DNA from: a bacterium
GTDB taxonomy: Bacteria > UBP6 > JAFGXH01
DNA: 25,354 bases
Reading direction: 5' to 3'
Assembly (NCBI GenBank): GCA_027064085.1
Contig: JAMOQH010000192.1
Coordinates: forward strand, 1 to 25,354
A program made the translations under genes and the position numbers. Shown here piece by piece: positions 7,210 to 14,364 of the stretch. The notes beneath the pieces are model-generated. The model was not told the DNA's origin. It was given only the letters and a program-made list of their open reading frames with translations, and searched no databases. Numbering within the stretch: position 1 is the first letter of the stretch; the number at the start of each line of letters is the position of its first letter.

Positions 7210-7806
7210 ATGTCTGAATCTATTAGTAGGGAAGCAAAGAAAATTGAAATACTAAACACAGCAGAAAATCTTTTTGCACATTTTGGGCTAAAGAAAACTT
7301 CTCTTGAAGATATTGCTGAATCAATAGGTTATGCGAAAACATCAATTTATTATTATTTCAAAAGCAAATCGGATATTTTTAGAGCTGTTATTGAGAGAGA
7401 AACCAATATATTTATAAAAACACTTAATAAAGAGATAAATAAATATGAAAGACCAGAGGATAAATTAATAACATATTTTTTAATAAGAATGGATTATCTT
7501 AACAAACAAGTTAATCTAAAAAAAATTACTAAAAAGGTTATTACCGAATTACTTCCCCTTATAGATAAAGAGCGTGCTAAGTTTATTAATGCTGAAAAGG
7601 AAATTGTTGTTAATATTCTCAAAGATGGAATAAAAAAGAAAGTTTTTAAAATGGAAGATCCTGAGTTTGTTGCAATAACAATGATTTCAAGTATAAAAGG
7701 CTTGGAAACTTCACTATTAACATATTTAAATCGTAATACAACTACTGCTGATTACGAGGCAATACTTGACATTCTTTTTAATGGCATTTTAATGGAGAAA
7801 AGATGA
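7210..7806 (+). CDS. TetR/AcrR-family transcriptional repressor (copy 2)
   Basis: 198 residues from ATG 7210, five bases after GGAGG (7200-7204). The in-frame ATG at 7198 lies in the SD and adds only MEVF, so it is rejected. The TetR_N helix-turn-helix is at about residues 12-58 (LFAHFGLKKTSLEDIAESIG, then YAKTSIYYYFKSKSDIF). The C-terminal helical domain shares KFINAEKEI, KKVFK and SSIKGLETS blocks with the copy at 3589. The stop overlaps the next gene's ATG (ATGA, 7803-7806). A consensus promoter and perfect palindrome precede it. It probably represses itself and the export genes behind it, with release by an unknown, possibly hydrophobic ligand. Confidence 0.92.
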   Translation: MSESISREAKKIEILNTAENLFAHFGLKKTSLEDIAESIGYAKTSIYYYFKSKSDIFRAVIERETNIFIKTLNKEINKYERPEDKLITYFLIRMDYLNKQVNLKKITKKVITELLPLIDKERAKFINAEKEIVVNILKDGIKKKVFKMEDPEFVAITMISSIKGLETSLLTYLNRNTTTADYEAILDILFNGILMEKR

Positions 7807-8843
7807 CTTTAATTATGAAAACAATAGTAATATTTATGTTTTTTTCCATTTTAGGATGGTTATTAGAAATGTCTTATCGTTCAATAGTAAATAAAAAACT
7901 AATAAATCCGGGATTTCTTCATATACCTTTTCTTCCTATTTATGGATTTGCCTCTTTATTTATATACTTTATACATATTTCAGATTTTAATGATTCCATA
8001 ATTATAAAATTCTTTACTTACCTCATTGCTTTGTCTATTTTGGAGTTTTCTACAGGTTATTTTGTTAATAAAATTTTTAATACTCGTCTTTGGGATTACC
8101 GAGATCAAATGTTTAATATTGATGGTCATATATGTTTGGGGTTTTCGATTGTTTTTGCATCATTAAGTTTAGTACTAGATTTATCTTTTGGTATATTACT
8201 AAATAATTTAACTTTATTGTATCAAGAATTAACACTAATAAGTAATATCCTTATATATGCTTCTTTATTAATTATTATAATAGATTATGTGCTAACTTGG
8301 GCAAAAAGACTTTATGGTAAATATTATGATATTGAAGAGTTGGAACAAGAGTTTTTAGAATTATCAAGAGAAATTATTAAGCACCCTAAAATAAGAAGTT
8401 TAGATAAATATAATCACCATTTTGGTAAGTCTAGATTAGATCATGTTCTTGATGTTGCTTGGTTGTCTTTTAAAATATCAAAGTATTTTTCATTAAACAG
8501 TAAAGAAATAGTAAGAGCAAGTATTTTACATGATTTATTTTATTATGATTGGTTAAGAGAAGGTCCAAAATTACATGGATTTAGACATCCTGCTATAGCA
8601 TTAAAAAACGCAGAACAGATTTATGAATTAACGGAAAGAGAAAAGGATATTATCTTAAAACATATGTGGCCACTAACAGTTGTGCCACCTAAATACTTAG
8701 AGTCATGGATAGTATCATTTGTAGACACATATTCGGCATTAAAAGATTATTTTGTTCCTGCTACTATGGGAGTGGTTGGTAAAAAAATAAACTATATTGA
8801 AAAGTTAAATGTAACTTTTCCTTTTAATATTAATAAAGGTTAA
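7803..8843 (+). CDS. CmpB-like membrane domain fused to an HD-superfamily hydrolase domain
   Basis: 346 residues. Residues about 1-170 form several membrane segments with the signature of the PF06541 (ABC_trans_CmpB-like) family: ILGWLLEMSYRS, NPGFLHIPFLPIYG, LEFSTGYF and LWDYRDQMFNIDGHICLG. Residues about 195-320 look like an HD domain: H214 in SRLDH, HD at 243-244 (ILHDLFYYDW), H287 in LKHMW and D308 in SFVDTY. The protein would place a metal-dependent phosphohydrolase at the inner face of the membrane; the substrate is unknown. Translation is coupled to the TetR gene, and the RND gene follows after 13 bases. 'ABC transporter' in the family name is historic; no ATPase is nearby. Confidence 0.8.
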   Translation: MTLIMKTIVIFMFFSILGWLLEMSYRSIVNKKLINPGFLHIPFLPIYGFASLFIYFIHISDFNDSIIIKFFTYLIALSILEFSTGYFVNKIFNTRLWDYRDQMFNIDGHICLGFSIVFASLSLVLDLSFGILLNNLTLLYQELTLISNILIYASLLIIIIDYVLTWAKRLYGKYYDIEELEQEFLELSREIIKHPKIRSLDKYNHHFGKSRLDHVLDVAWLSFKISKYFSLNSKEIVRASILHDLFYYDWLREGPKLHGFRHPAIALKNAEQIYELTEREKDIILKHMWPLTVVPPKYLESWIVSFVDTYSALKDYFVPATMGVVGKKINYIEKLNVTFPFNINKG

Positions 8844-8856
8844 AACAAGGAGAAAG

Positions 8857-11800
8857 ATGAAGAAAATTGTAGAATTAACGAGTCGATACTGGTATGTATT
8901 TATTATATTTACATTAGTTGCATCAATTGGTTCTGGCTATATGCTAACAAAATTAAAAATGAATAATGATTTAGTAGATTTTTTTCCTAAAAGTGACCCA
9001 GATGTTCAGACTTTTACAAGAACAGGAGAAAAGTTTGGTTCTTCTTATGTAAATATGATAACAATTAAAACAGATAATATTTTTACTCATAAAAATCTTA
9101 CTATAATCAAGAATTTTACAAAAGAACTCGAAAAAATAGATGGCGTTGACCAGGTTATAAGTATTACAAATATTTTAGATGTGAAAAAAATATCAGGTGG
9201 ATTAGAGGTTGGAAAATTAATTAATAAAGGCTTAATCCCTACAAAAAAAGAAGAACTTGATAAGTTAAAGAAATACACTTTATCCAAAGAAATGTATAGA
9301 AATAGTATTATAAGTAAAGATGGTAAAATAGCTGCTATCATTGAAAAAATTAAACCAACTGCAGATAAAGAAGCTATTTCTAAAAAAACTAAAGAATTGG
9401 CAGAAAAAATTAGTTCTAAAGAAAGTGGTATTAAGCCATTTTTTGGTGGAATGCCTTTTGCTATGTACTATGCAAATCAAATAGTGGAGGGGGATTTAAG
9501 TTTATTAACTCCCATGGTTGCTTTCTTGATTATATTTGTATTATTTATAAGCTTTAGGAGTGTTAAAGGAGTGGTTCTTCCACTTATTACTGTTGTTATT
9601 GCAACTTTAATAACTATGGGGCTAATGCCTGTTTTTCACACTCCGCTTACTATGTTATCTTCAATGATTCCCGTAGTATTATTATCTACTGGTACGGCAT
9701 ATGTTATACATTTAATAAATGCAGATAAAGAAGTTACTATAAAAAATCCAAATATTTTATTTAAGGATAGGTTAAATGAGATTTTTAATAAAGTTGGAAC
9801 TCCAATTATACTTTCTGGCTTAACAACTGTCATAGGTTTTGTATCTCTTGTAACTGCTGACCTTACTCCATTAAAAGAATTTGGCATATTTATTGCTACG
9901 GGTATTTTTATAACATTAATTTTAACATTTTTTTTCGTTACATCTCTGCTAAGAATATGGCCTAAATCTATTTCAACTAGGCAAAACAATTCGCCAAGTC
10001 ACCCTTCCAATTTTGCTTCGCAAGGAGGGGAGTCAAAAGATATAAATACAATAAATAATGAGTCAAAACATGATAAGACAATTATGGATAAGTTTTTTAG
10101 TAGTATTTCCGAGTTCATATTTGCAAAACCACTAGTTATTGTAATTATCACATTAATTATTACTATAGTTTCAATTATTGTTATTCCATCTATGAAAGAG
10201 GAGGTAAATTATTTTAAATATTTTGCTAAAGGTCATCCTGTTAGAGTTGGGGTAGATTTACTAGAAAAAGAATTTGGAGGTGCTTTACCTATTGTACTTG
10301 ATTTTAAAACTTCAAATATTAAACACCCTGCATTTTTAAGAGTACTGGAAAAAACAGAAAAAAAATTAAAAACAGTAAATCATGTTAAAAATCCTCAATC
10401 TGTTGTTGGATTAATTTCAGAAATGAATGAAATAATGAATGGTCATAGACTTACCCCTAATACAATTAAAGGTGTTGAAAATCTCTGGCTTTTTATTGAT
10501 GGCAAAAAAGAATTAACATCAATGGTTGGTAATAATAAAAAAGAAGCTCTTATTCAGGTATCACTAAATAAAAGTGATACTCCTACTATTGTTTCTGCAT
10601 CTAAAGATGTAAAAAAGATAGTTAATGCAATACCTTTAAGATGGGCATTATTAAAAAAAACTAACTTAAAAAATGATAAAGTTAAAAATGAAAAGCTTCT
10701 TGATATTCAAATTAAATCTATATTGTCAGAAATAGAAGATGATTTATTTATTGCTAAATTAAATATTAAAAATAAACCTGAATTTATTAAAGAACTTAAA
10801 CAAAATTTAATAGCTTCAAAGCCACCTTTAAATATATGGAAAGATGTTATAAGTAAATCATTAAATGATTATATTTCTTCTGAAAATTCAGAAGTTGAAA
10901 TTACAGATGATAATGTAAAAAGAGAATTAATAAATTCAATTTCTAGCTTAAAAAAATGGGATAATACAAAGGTAAAAGAAATACTTTCAGCAAAAATAGA
11001 TAAAAGTGAAATAGAAGATGATCCTGAACTTGTTGATGTTTTTGCAAAATCATTAAATTTTGTATGGAAAGATGCTGAAAAGAACGCTAGAGTAATAAGT
11101 ATGATGAATATATTAAATAAATACCTTTCATCACCTGTAAATAAATCAAACTCAATGCTTCTACAACGCCTAAAAGGTGATTTTTGGCAATTTACTGAAA
11201 GCGAAGTTTGGATTTCTGAAAGTGATTACAAGAAAATTACAGGAAATACTCCTTCAAAAATATTTGAATTTTCTGTTATTGAAACAGGAATTACAAAAAT
11301 TCTTGCGAATATACAAACAAGACTTCTTACAAGCCAGATGCAAAGTCTTGGAATGGCAATATTTTTAGTTTTAATTTTACTTATGATACAACTTAAATCT
11401 TTTTTTGGAGGGCTTTTAGCCATAGTTCCGGTAGTATTTACTATTATTTTTAATTTTGGATTAATGAGCATTACTCAAGTTCCTTTAGATAATGCAACAA
11501 TGATGATTGCAAGTATTGCTATTGGAATTGGAATTGACTATACAATTCATATTATTTCTAGATTTAAAAAAGAATTTTTAAGAACCCAAGATATACATGA
11601 GGCATTGAGTATTACAATCAGGACTGCAGGAAAAGCTGTTTTAATTAATACTTTTTCTGTTATGTTGGGATTTTTAGTTCTTATTTTTTCTGAACTAGAG
11701 CCTTTAAGAAGATTTGGATACCTTACCGCCGTAACTATGATTATAAGTGCAGGAAGTGCAATAACAATCTTTCCTGCAATTGTACTTGTTACAAAAGCAT

Positions 11801-11883
11801 CATTTATGACTAAATTAAATAAATCAAAAAAAAAGGAGGAGATGAATAATAAGATAGTTTATACAATAAAAAAAGAGAATTAG
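8857..11883 (+). CDS. RND-superfamily exporter (MMPL / sterol-sensing-domain type)
   Basis: 1008 residues, with an SD AAGGAG before ATG 8857. The architecture is the usual duplicated one: TM1 (about 11-30), periplasmic loop 1, a TM bundle (about 214-365), a hydrophilic cytoplasmic linker, TM7 (about 422-445), a large loop 2, and a last TM bundle (about 826-985). The second half has the hallmark GIGIDYTIHIISRF with its proton-relay Asp. The equivalent site in the first half is STGTAYVIHLI without that Asp. Loop 2 is about twice as long as loop 1 because of a Lys/Glu-rich, probably helical insert. MMPL-type RND proteins move lipids and other hydrophobic molecules. LolA-like and barrel genes follow. 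The linker contains a REP-like hairpin (10000-10032). Confidence 0.9.
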   Translation: MKKIVELTSRYWYVFIIFTLVASIGSGYMLTKLKMNNDLVDFFPKSDPDVQTFTRTGEKFGSSYVNMITIKTDNIFTHKNLTIIKNFTKELEKIDGVDQVISITNILDVKKISGGLEVGKLINKGLIPTKKEELDKLKKYTLSKEMYRNSIISKDGKIAAIIEKIKPTADKEAISKKTKELAEKISSKESGIKPFFGGMPFAMYYANQIVEGDLSLLTPMVAFLIIFVLFISFRSVKGVVLPLITVVIATLITMGLMPVFHTPLTMLSSMIPVVLLSTGTAYVIHLINADKEVTIKNPNILFKDRLNEIFNKVGTPIILSGLTTVIGFVSLVTADLTPLKEFGIFIATGIFITLILTFFFVTSLLRIWPKSISTRQNNSPSHPSNFASQGGESKDINTINNESKHDKTIMDKFFSSISEFIFAKPLVIVIITLIITIVSIIVIPSMKEEVNYFKYFAKGHPVRVGVDLLEKEFGGALPIVLDFKTSNIKHPAFLRVLEKTEKKLKTVNHVKNPQSVVGLISEMNEIMNGHRLTPNTIKGVENLWLFIDGKKELTSMVGNNKKEALIQVSLNKSDTPTIVSASKDVKKIVNAIPLRWALLKKTNLKNDKVKNEKLLDIQIKSILSEIEDDLFIAKLNIKNKPEFIKELKQNLIASKPPLNIWKDVISKSLNDYISSENSEVEITDDNVKRELINSISSLKKWDNTKVKEILSAKIDKSEIEDDPELVDVFAKSLNFVWKDAEKNARVISMMNILNKYLSSPVNKSNSMLLQRLKGDFWQFTESEVWISESDYKKITGNTPSKIFEFSVIETGITKILANIQTRLLTSQMQSLGMAIFLVLILLMIQLKSFFGGLLAIVPVVFTIIFNFGLMSITQVPLDNATMMIASIAIGIGIDYTIHIISRFKKEFLRTQDIHEALSITIRTAGKAVLINTFSVMLGFLVLIFSELEPLRRFGYLTAVTMIISAGSAITIFPAIVLVTKASFMTKLNKSKKKEEMNNKIVYTIKKEN
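10000..10032. repeat. GC-rich REP-like hairpin inserted in frame in the RND gene
   Basis: Arms CACCCTTCC (10000-10008) and GGAGGGGAG (10024-10032) pair with one mismatch and one G-T wobble. An inner perfect stem TTGC/GCAA (10013-10016, 10020-10023) closes on TTC. The segment codes for part of SPSHPSNFASQGGES (residues 379-393) in the cytoplasmic linker. Its G+C content stands out sharply from the surrounding coding sequence, as expected for an acquired palindromic element tolerated in a non-critical loop. Confidence 0.6.
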
Positions 11884-11941
11884 TTAAAAGAGTAATTTTT
11901 ATTAACCAGGTGGATTTTCACCAATATTAGAGGAGAAAAAA

Positions 11942-12679
11942 ATGAACAAAACAATGATTTTAACAGGAATTATGACTTTCCTATTTACAATTACAATTTT
12001 TGCAGGAAACGCTGATAATTACTTAAAAAAGGTTGACGAAATGATTGACCCGGGAAAAGATATGACGGGTACTGTAAAAATGGTTTTAATAGATAAAAGT
12101 GGTAAGTCTGAAGAAAGGGATATGAAAACTTACAGAAAGGGAGAAAAGAAAATATTCTTTTTTCAAAAACCTGCAGGAGTGAAAGGAGTTGCTTTTTTAA
12201 GTCTTTCTGATAGTAAAATGTACATTTATATGCCTGCATTTAAAAAAATTAGAAGAATTGCATCTTCTGCAAAAAATGAAAACTTTATGGGAACAGATAT
12301 GTCTTATGAAGATCTTGCTGAAACAAATTATAGTAAAAAATACACTCCTACAATAGTATCAGAAACAGATAAATATGTTGTGTTAAAACTTACTGCAAAA
12401 AAAGGGGGAGATGCTGCATATTCTAAACTTATTATTAAAGCAGATAAAAAAACATGGCTTAGAAAATCTATAGATTTATATAATAAAGCTGGAAAATTAG
12501 TAAAAAAAATGAAAGTAACTAAATCTTCTATTATAGGTGGTTATCCAACTCCTTCTGAAATTTTAATGAAAGATATTTCATCAGGTCACTCAACTAAAAT
12601 GGTAATGAACAACATAAAATATGATTCAGGATTAAAATCTTCACTATTTTCAAAGCGTAAGATAAAAAGGATTAAATAG
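11942..12679 (+). CDS. LolA-like outer-membrane lipoprotein-sorting family protein
   Basis: 245 residues with a signal peptide ending near FAG (residue 21). The body matches the LolA-like group that accompanies RND exporters (PF17131 type): MTGTVKMVLIDKSGKSEERD, then KKIFFFQKPAGVKGVAFLS, MYIYMPAFKKIRRIASSAK, FMGTDMSYEDL, and a beta-rich C-terminus ending before ILMKDISSGHSTKM. Such proteins have a half-barrel with a hydrophobic cavity and would ferry a lipid-like cargo across the periplasm. The SD GAGGAG is just upstream. It lies 58 bases after the RND stop, across a small GGTG/CACC hairpin, and 12 bases before the barrel gene. Confidence 0.85.
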   Translation: MNKTMILTGIMTFLFTITIFAGNADNYLKKVDEMIDPGKDMTGTVKMVLIDKSGKSEERDMKTYRKGEKKIFFFQKPAGVKGVAFLSLSDSKMYIYMPAFKKIRRIASSAKNENFMGTDMSYEDLAETNYSKKYTPTIVSETDKYVVLKLTAKKGGDAAYSKLIIKADKKTWLRKSIDLYNKAGKLVKKMKVTKSSIIGGYPTPSEILMKDISSGHSTKMVMNNIKYDSGLKSSLFSKRKIKRIK

Positions 12680-12691
12680 GAGTAAATAATT

Positions 12692-14092
12692 ATGAAGAAT
12701 ATTCTTTTTTTAATGTTGTTGGTATCTTTTTTGTTTAGTGCTAATACTTTATTTTCAGATGATACTGAAATTGGAGGATTTTTAAAATCTGATTATAGAT
12801 TTTTAGTTGATAAAGATAAAGAAGATGTTCCTTTTAATGATACATTTTCAAATTTACATATTAAATTACATAAAGATGTATCTGATAATATTGCAATAGA
12901 AGCAAGTGGTGAAACTAGAGTTTATGGTATGACGGGAGTATCAACTCCTGCTGATATGTCAGATCCCAATAAGCAATATGTTGTAGATCCTATGTTGTGG
13001 GAAATGTATGTAGATTTTTATGATTTGGGTATTGAAGGAATTGATTTAAGAATTGGAAAACAAATTATTGCTTGGGGTAAAGCTGATAGGATTAATCCCA
13101 CTGCAAATTTAAATTCTGATGATTTTTCTGATATTTTTAATTTTGGAGAACAAATTCCAACTTTTGCAACTAAGTTAAATTATGAGTTGAATGAGGAGTT
13201 TGCTATTGAATTAATATGGCTTCCAACAATGAAGCCTGCTTTAATGCCACGAGATGCTTCCATTCAAATGGGGGGAGAATTAAAAAGTGTCTTAGCTCCT
13301 TATCAGGAGAAATTAGGTTCTCTGCCCGCGGGAATGGTTGTTACTAACCCAACAGTTAGAGTTAATACACCAGAATATGATTTAAGACATTCAATGCAAG
13401 CAGTAAAAATAAAAGGAACTCTTTTTGAGATTGATTATTCATTAAGTTATCTTCATGGTTATGATGATATCCCTACTCCAGAAAAAGTAAATATTTCTTT
13501 GACTACAGATGGAAATACTGTAAATACAGAAATAGATATGAATTTCTTTGAATATAATGTATTGGGTATGGATTTTGCAGGTGAGTTAGCTGGAATGGGA
13601 TGGTGGATAGAGTCTGCTTTATTTTTACCTGTTGATGGTGTAAATGTTGCCGTAACTGCTCCTGATTTTACAACAGGACAATCAAATACTCAACATACTG
13701 AAATTTTTGATGATTCTCCATATGTAAAAGCAACTATAGGTATTGATTACACATTTTCATGGAGTATGTATATTAATCTTCAATATGCTCATGGTTTACC
13801 AATGGAAAGAGGTAAAGAAGAAAATATAAATGATTATATTTTTGCTCGTATTGAACAAAAGTTTAATCATGATAAATTAAAACTTATTATGAATTTAGCT
13901 GGCGGAATAACGAATAAAGATGATATTGAAAACAATTATGGATATCTTGTTAATCCTGAATTAAAGTGGTTTCCTTATGACAGTACTGAACTTACACTTG
14001 GTGGTGATATAATAGGCGGAAAAGGGAATAATTTTTTTACATCTCTAGAATCATATGAAATGCTGTATATACAGGCAAAAGTTAATTTTTAA
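12692..14092 (+). CDS. Outer-membrane beta-barrel protein (DUF1302-like) of the RND export operon
   Basis: 466 residues with a signal peptide (about 1-22). The stretch LRIGKQIIAWGKADRINPT (residues about 125-145) is typical of the DUF1302-like barrels found beside MMPL exporters and LolA-like proteins. Many amphipathic strands follow and the chain ends in a terminal Phe (QAKVNF). The SD AGGAG overlaps the upstream stop. As the last gene of the unit it would be the outer-membrane acceptor or exit for what the exporter and carrier deliver. This role is inferred from context; the barrel call is firm. No strong terminator is seen after it. Confidence 0.78.
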   Translation: MKNILFLMLLVSFLFSANTLFSDDTEIGGFLKSDYRFLVDKDKEDVPFNDTFSNLHIKLHKDVSDNIAIEASGETRVYGMTGVSTPADMSDPNKQYVVDPMLWEMYVDFYDLGIEGIDLRIGKQIIAWGKADRINPTANLNSDDFSDIFNFGEQIPTFATKLNYELNEEFAIELIWLPTMKPALMPRDASIQMGGELKSVLAPYQEKLGSLPAGMVVTNPTVRVNTPEYDLRHSMQAVKIKGTLFEIDYSLSYLHGYDDIPTPEKVNISLTTDGNTVNTEIDMNFFEYNVLGMDFAGELAGMGWWIESALFLPVDGVNVAVTAPDFTTGQSNTQHTEIFDDSPYVKATIGIDYTFSWSMYINLQYAHGLPMERGKEENINDYIFARIEQKFNHDKLKLIMNLAGGITNKDDIENNYGYLVNPELKWFPYDSTELTLGGDIIGGKGNNFFTSLESYEMLYIQAKVNF

Positions 14093-14221
14093 TGTTAAAA
14101 AGTAAATAAAATTCATATTTATACAAAAATTAATACTTAAATTTTTAATTAACCTTCGGAATAAATAGTAATTTATATTTTTCGTAAAGTTACTTAAAGA
14201 CTTATTTGCAAATACATAAAC

Positions 14222-14242
14222 CTTATTATATACAATAATAAG
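14222..14242. repeat. Perfect inverted repeat upstream of the macroglobulin gene
   Basis: CTTATTAT (14222-14229) and ATAATAAG (14235-14242) pair perfectly around a 5-base loop. It may be a regulator site or a weak hairpin that ends upstream transcription; no T-tract follows. The gap 14093-14364 (272 bases) holds this, the candidate promoter below, and otherwise featureless A/T-rich sequence. Confidence 0.35.
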
Positions 14243-14291
14243 CAACAAATGGAGAGTATTAATAAAAATAAAAATTAAAAAATATAAAAAT

Positions 14292-14338
14292 CATAAAAAA
14301 AATGGAACTTTTTGCAAAAAAATGTATCAATATATAAG
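14292..14338 (+). promoter_or_regulatory. Candidate promoter of the macroglobulin gene
   Basis: TTTGCA (14311-14316) and TATAAG (14333-14338) are separated by 16 bases, with A-tracts upstream. The element CATAAAAAAAATGGAA (14292-14307) is identical to the one at 275-290. The SD AGGAGG sits shortly before ATG 14365. Confidence 0.4.
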
Positions 14339-14364
14339 TAACTAAATTCCTAGTAGGAGGAAAA

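Larger units (their letters stand above)
7101..7287 (+). repeat. Duplicated TetR promoter/gene segment, intact copy
   Basis: This is the partner of 4283-4471. The identity begins at TTTTCAAA (7101) and runs through promoter, operator, SD and the first 26 or so codons of the TetR gene. Bases 7779-7810 correspond to 4476-4506. Confidence 0.85.

Noticed and set aside
14303-14316. Sigma-54 promoter (TGG, then TGC) before the macroglobulin gene
   Set aside because: GG and GC are 8 bases apart instead of the required 10, so only a sigma-70-like reading remains.
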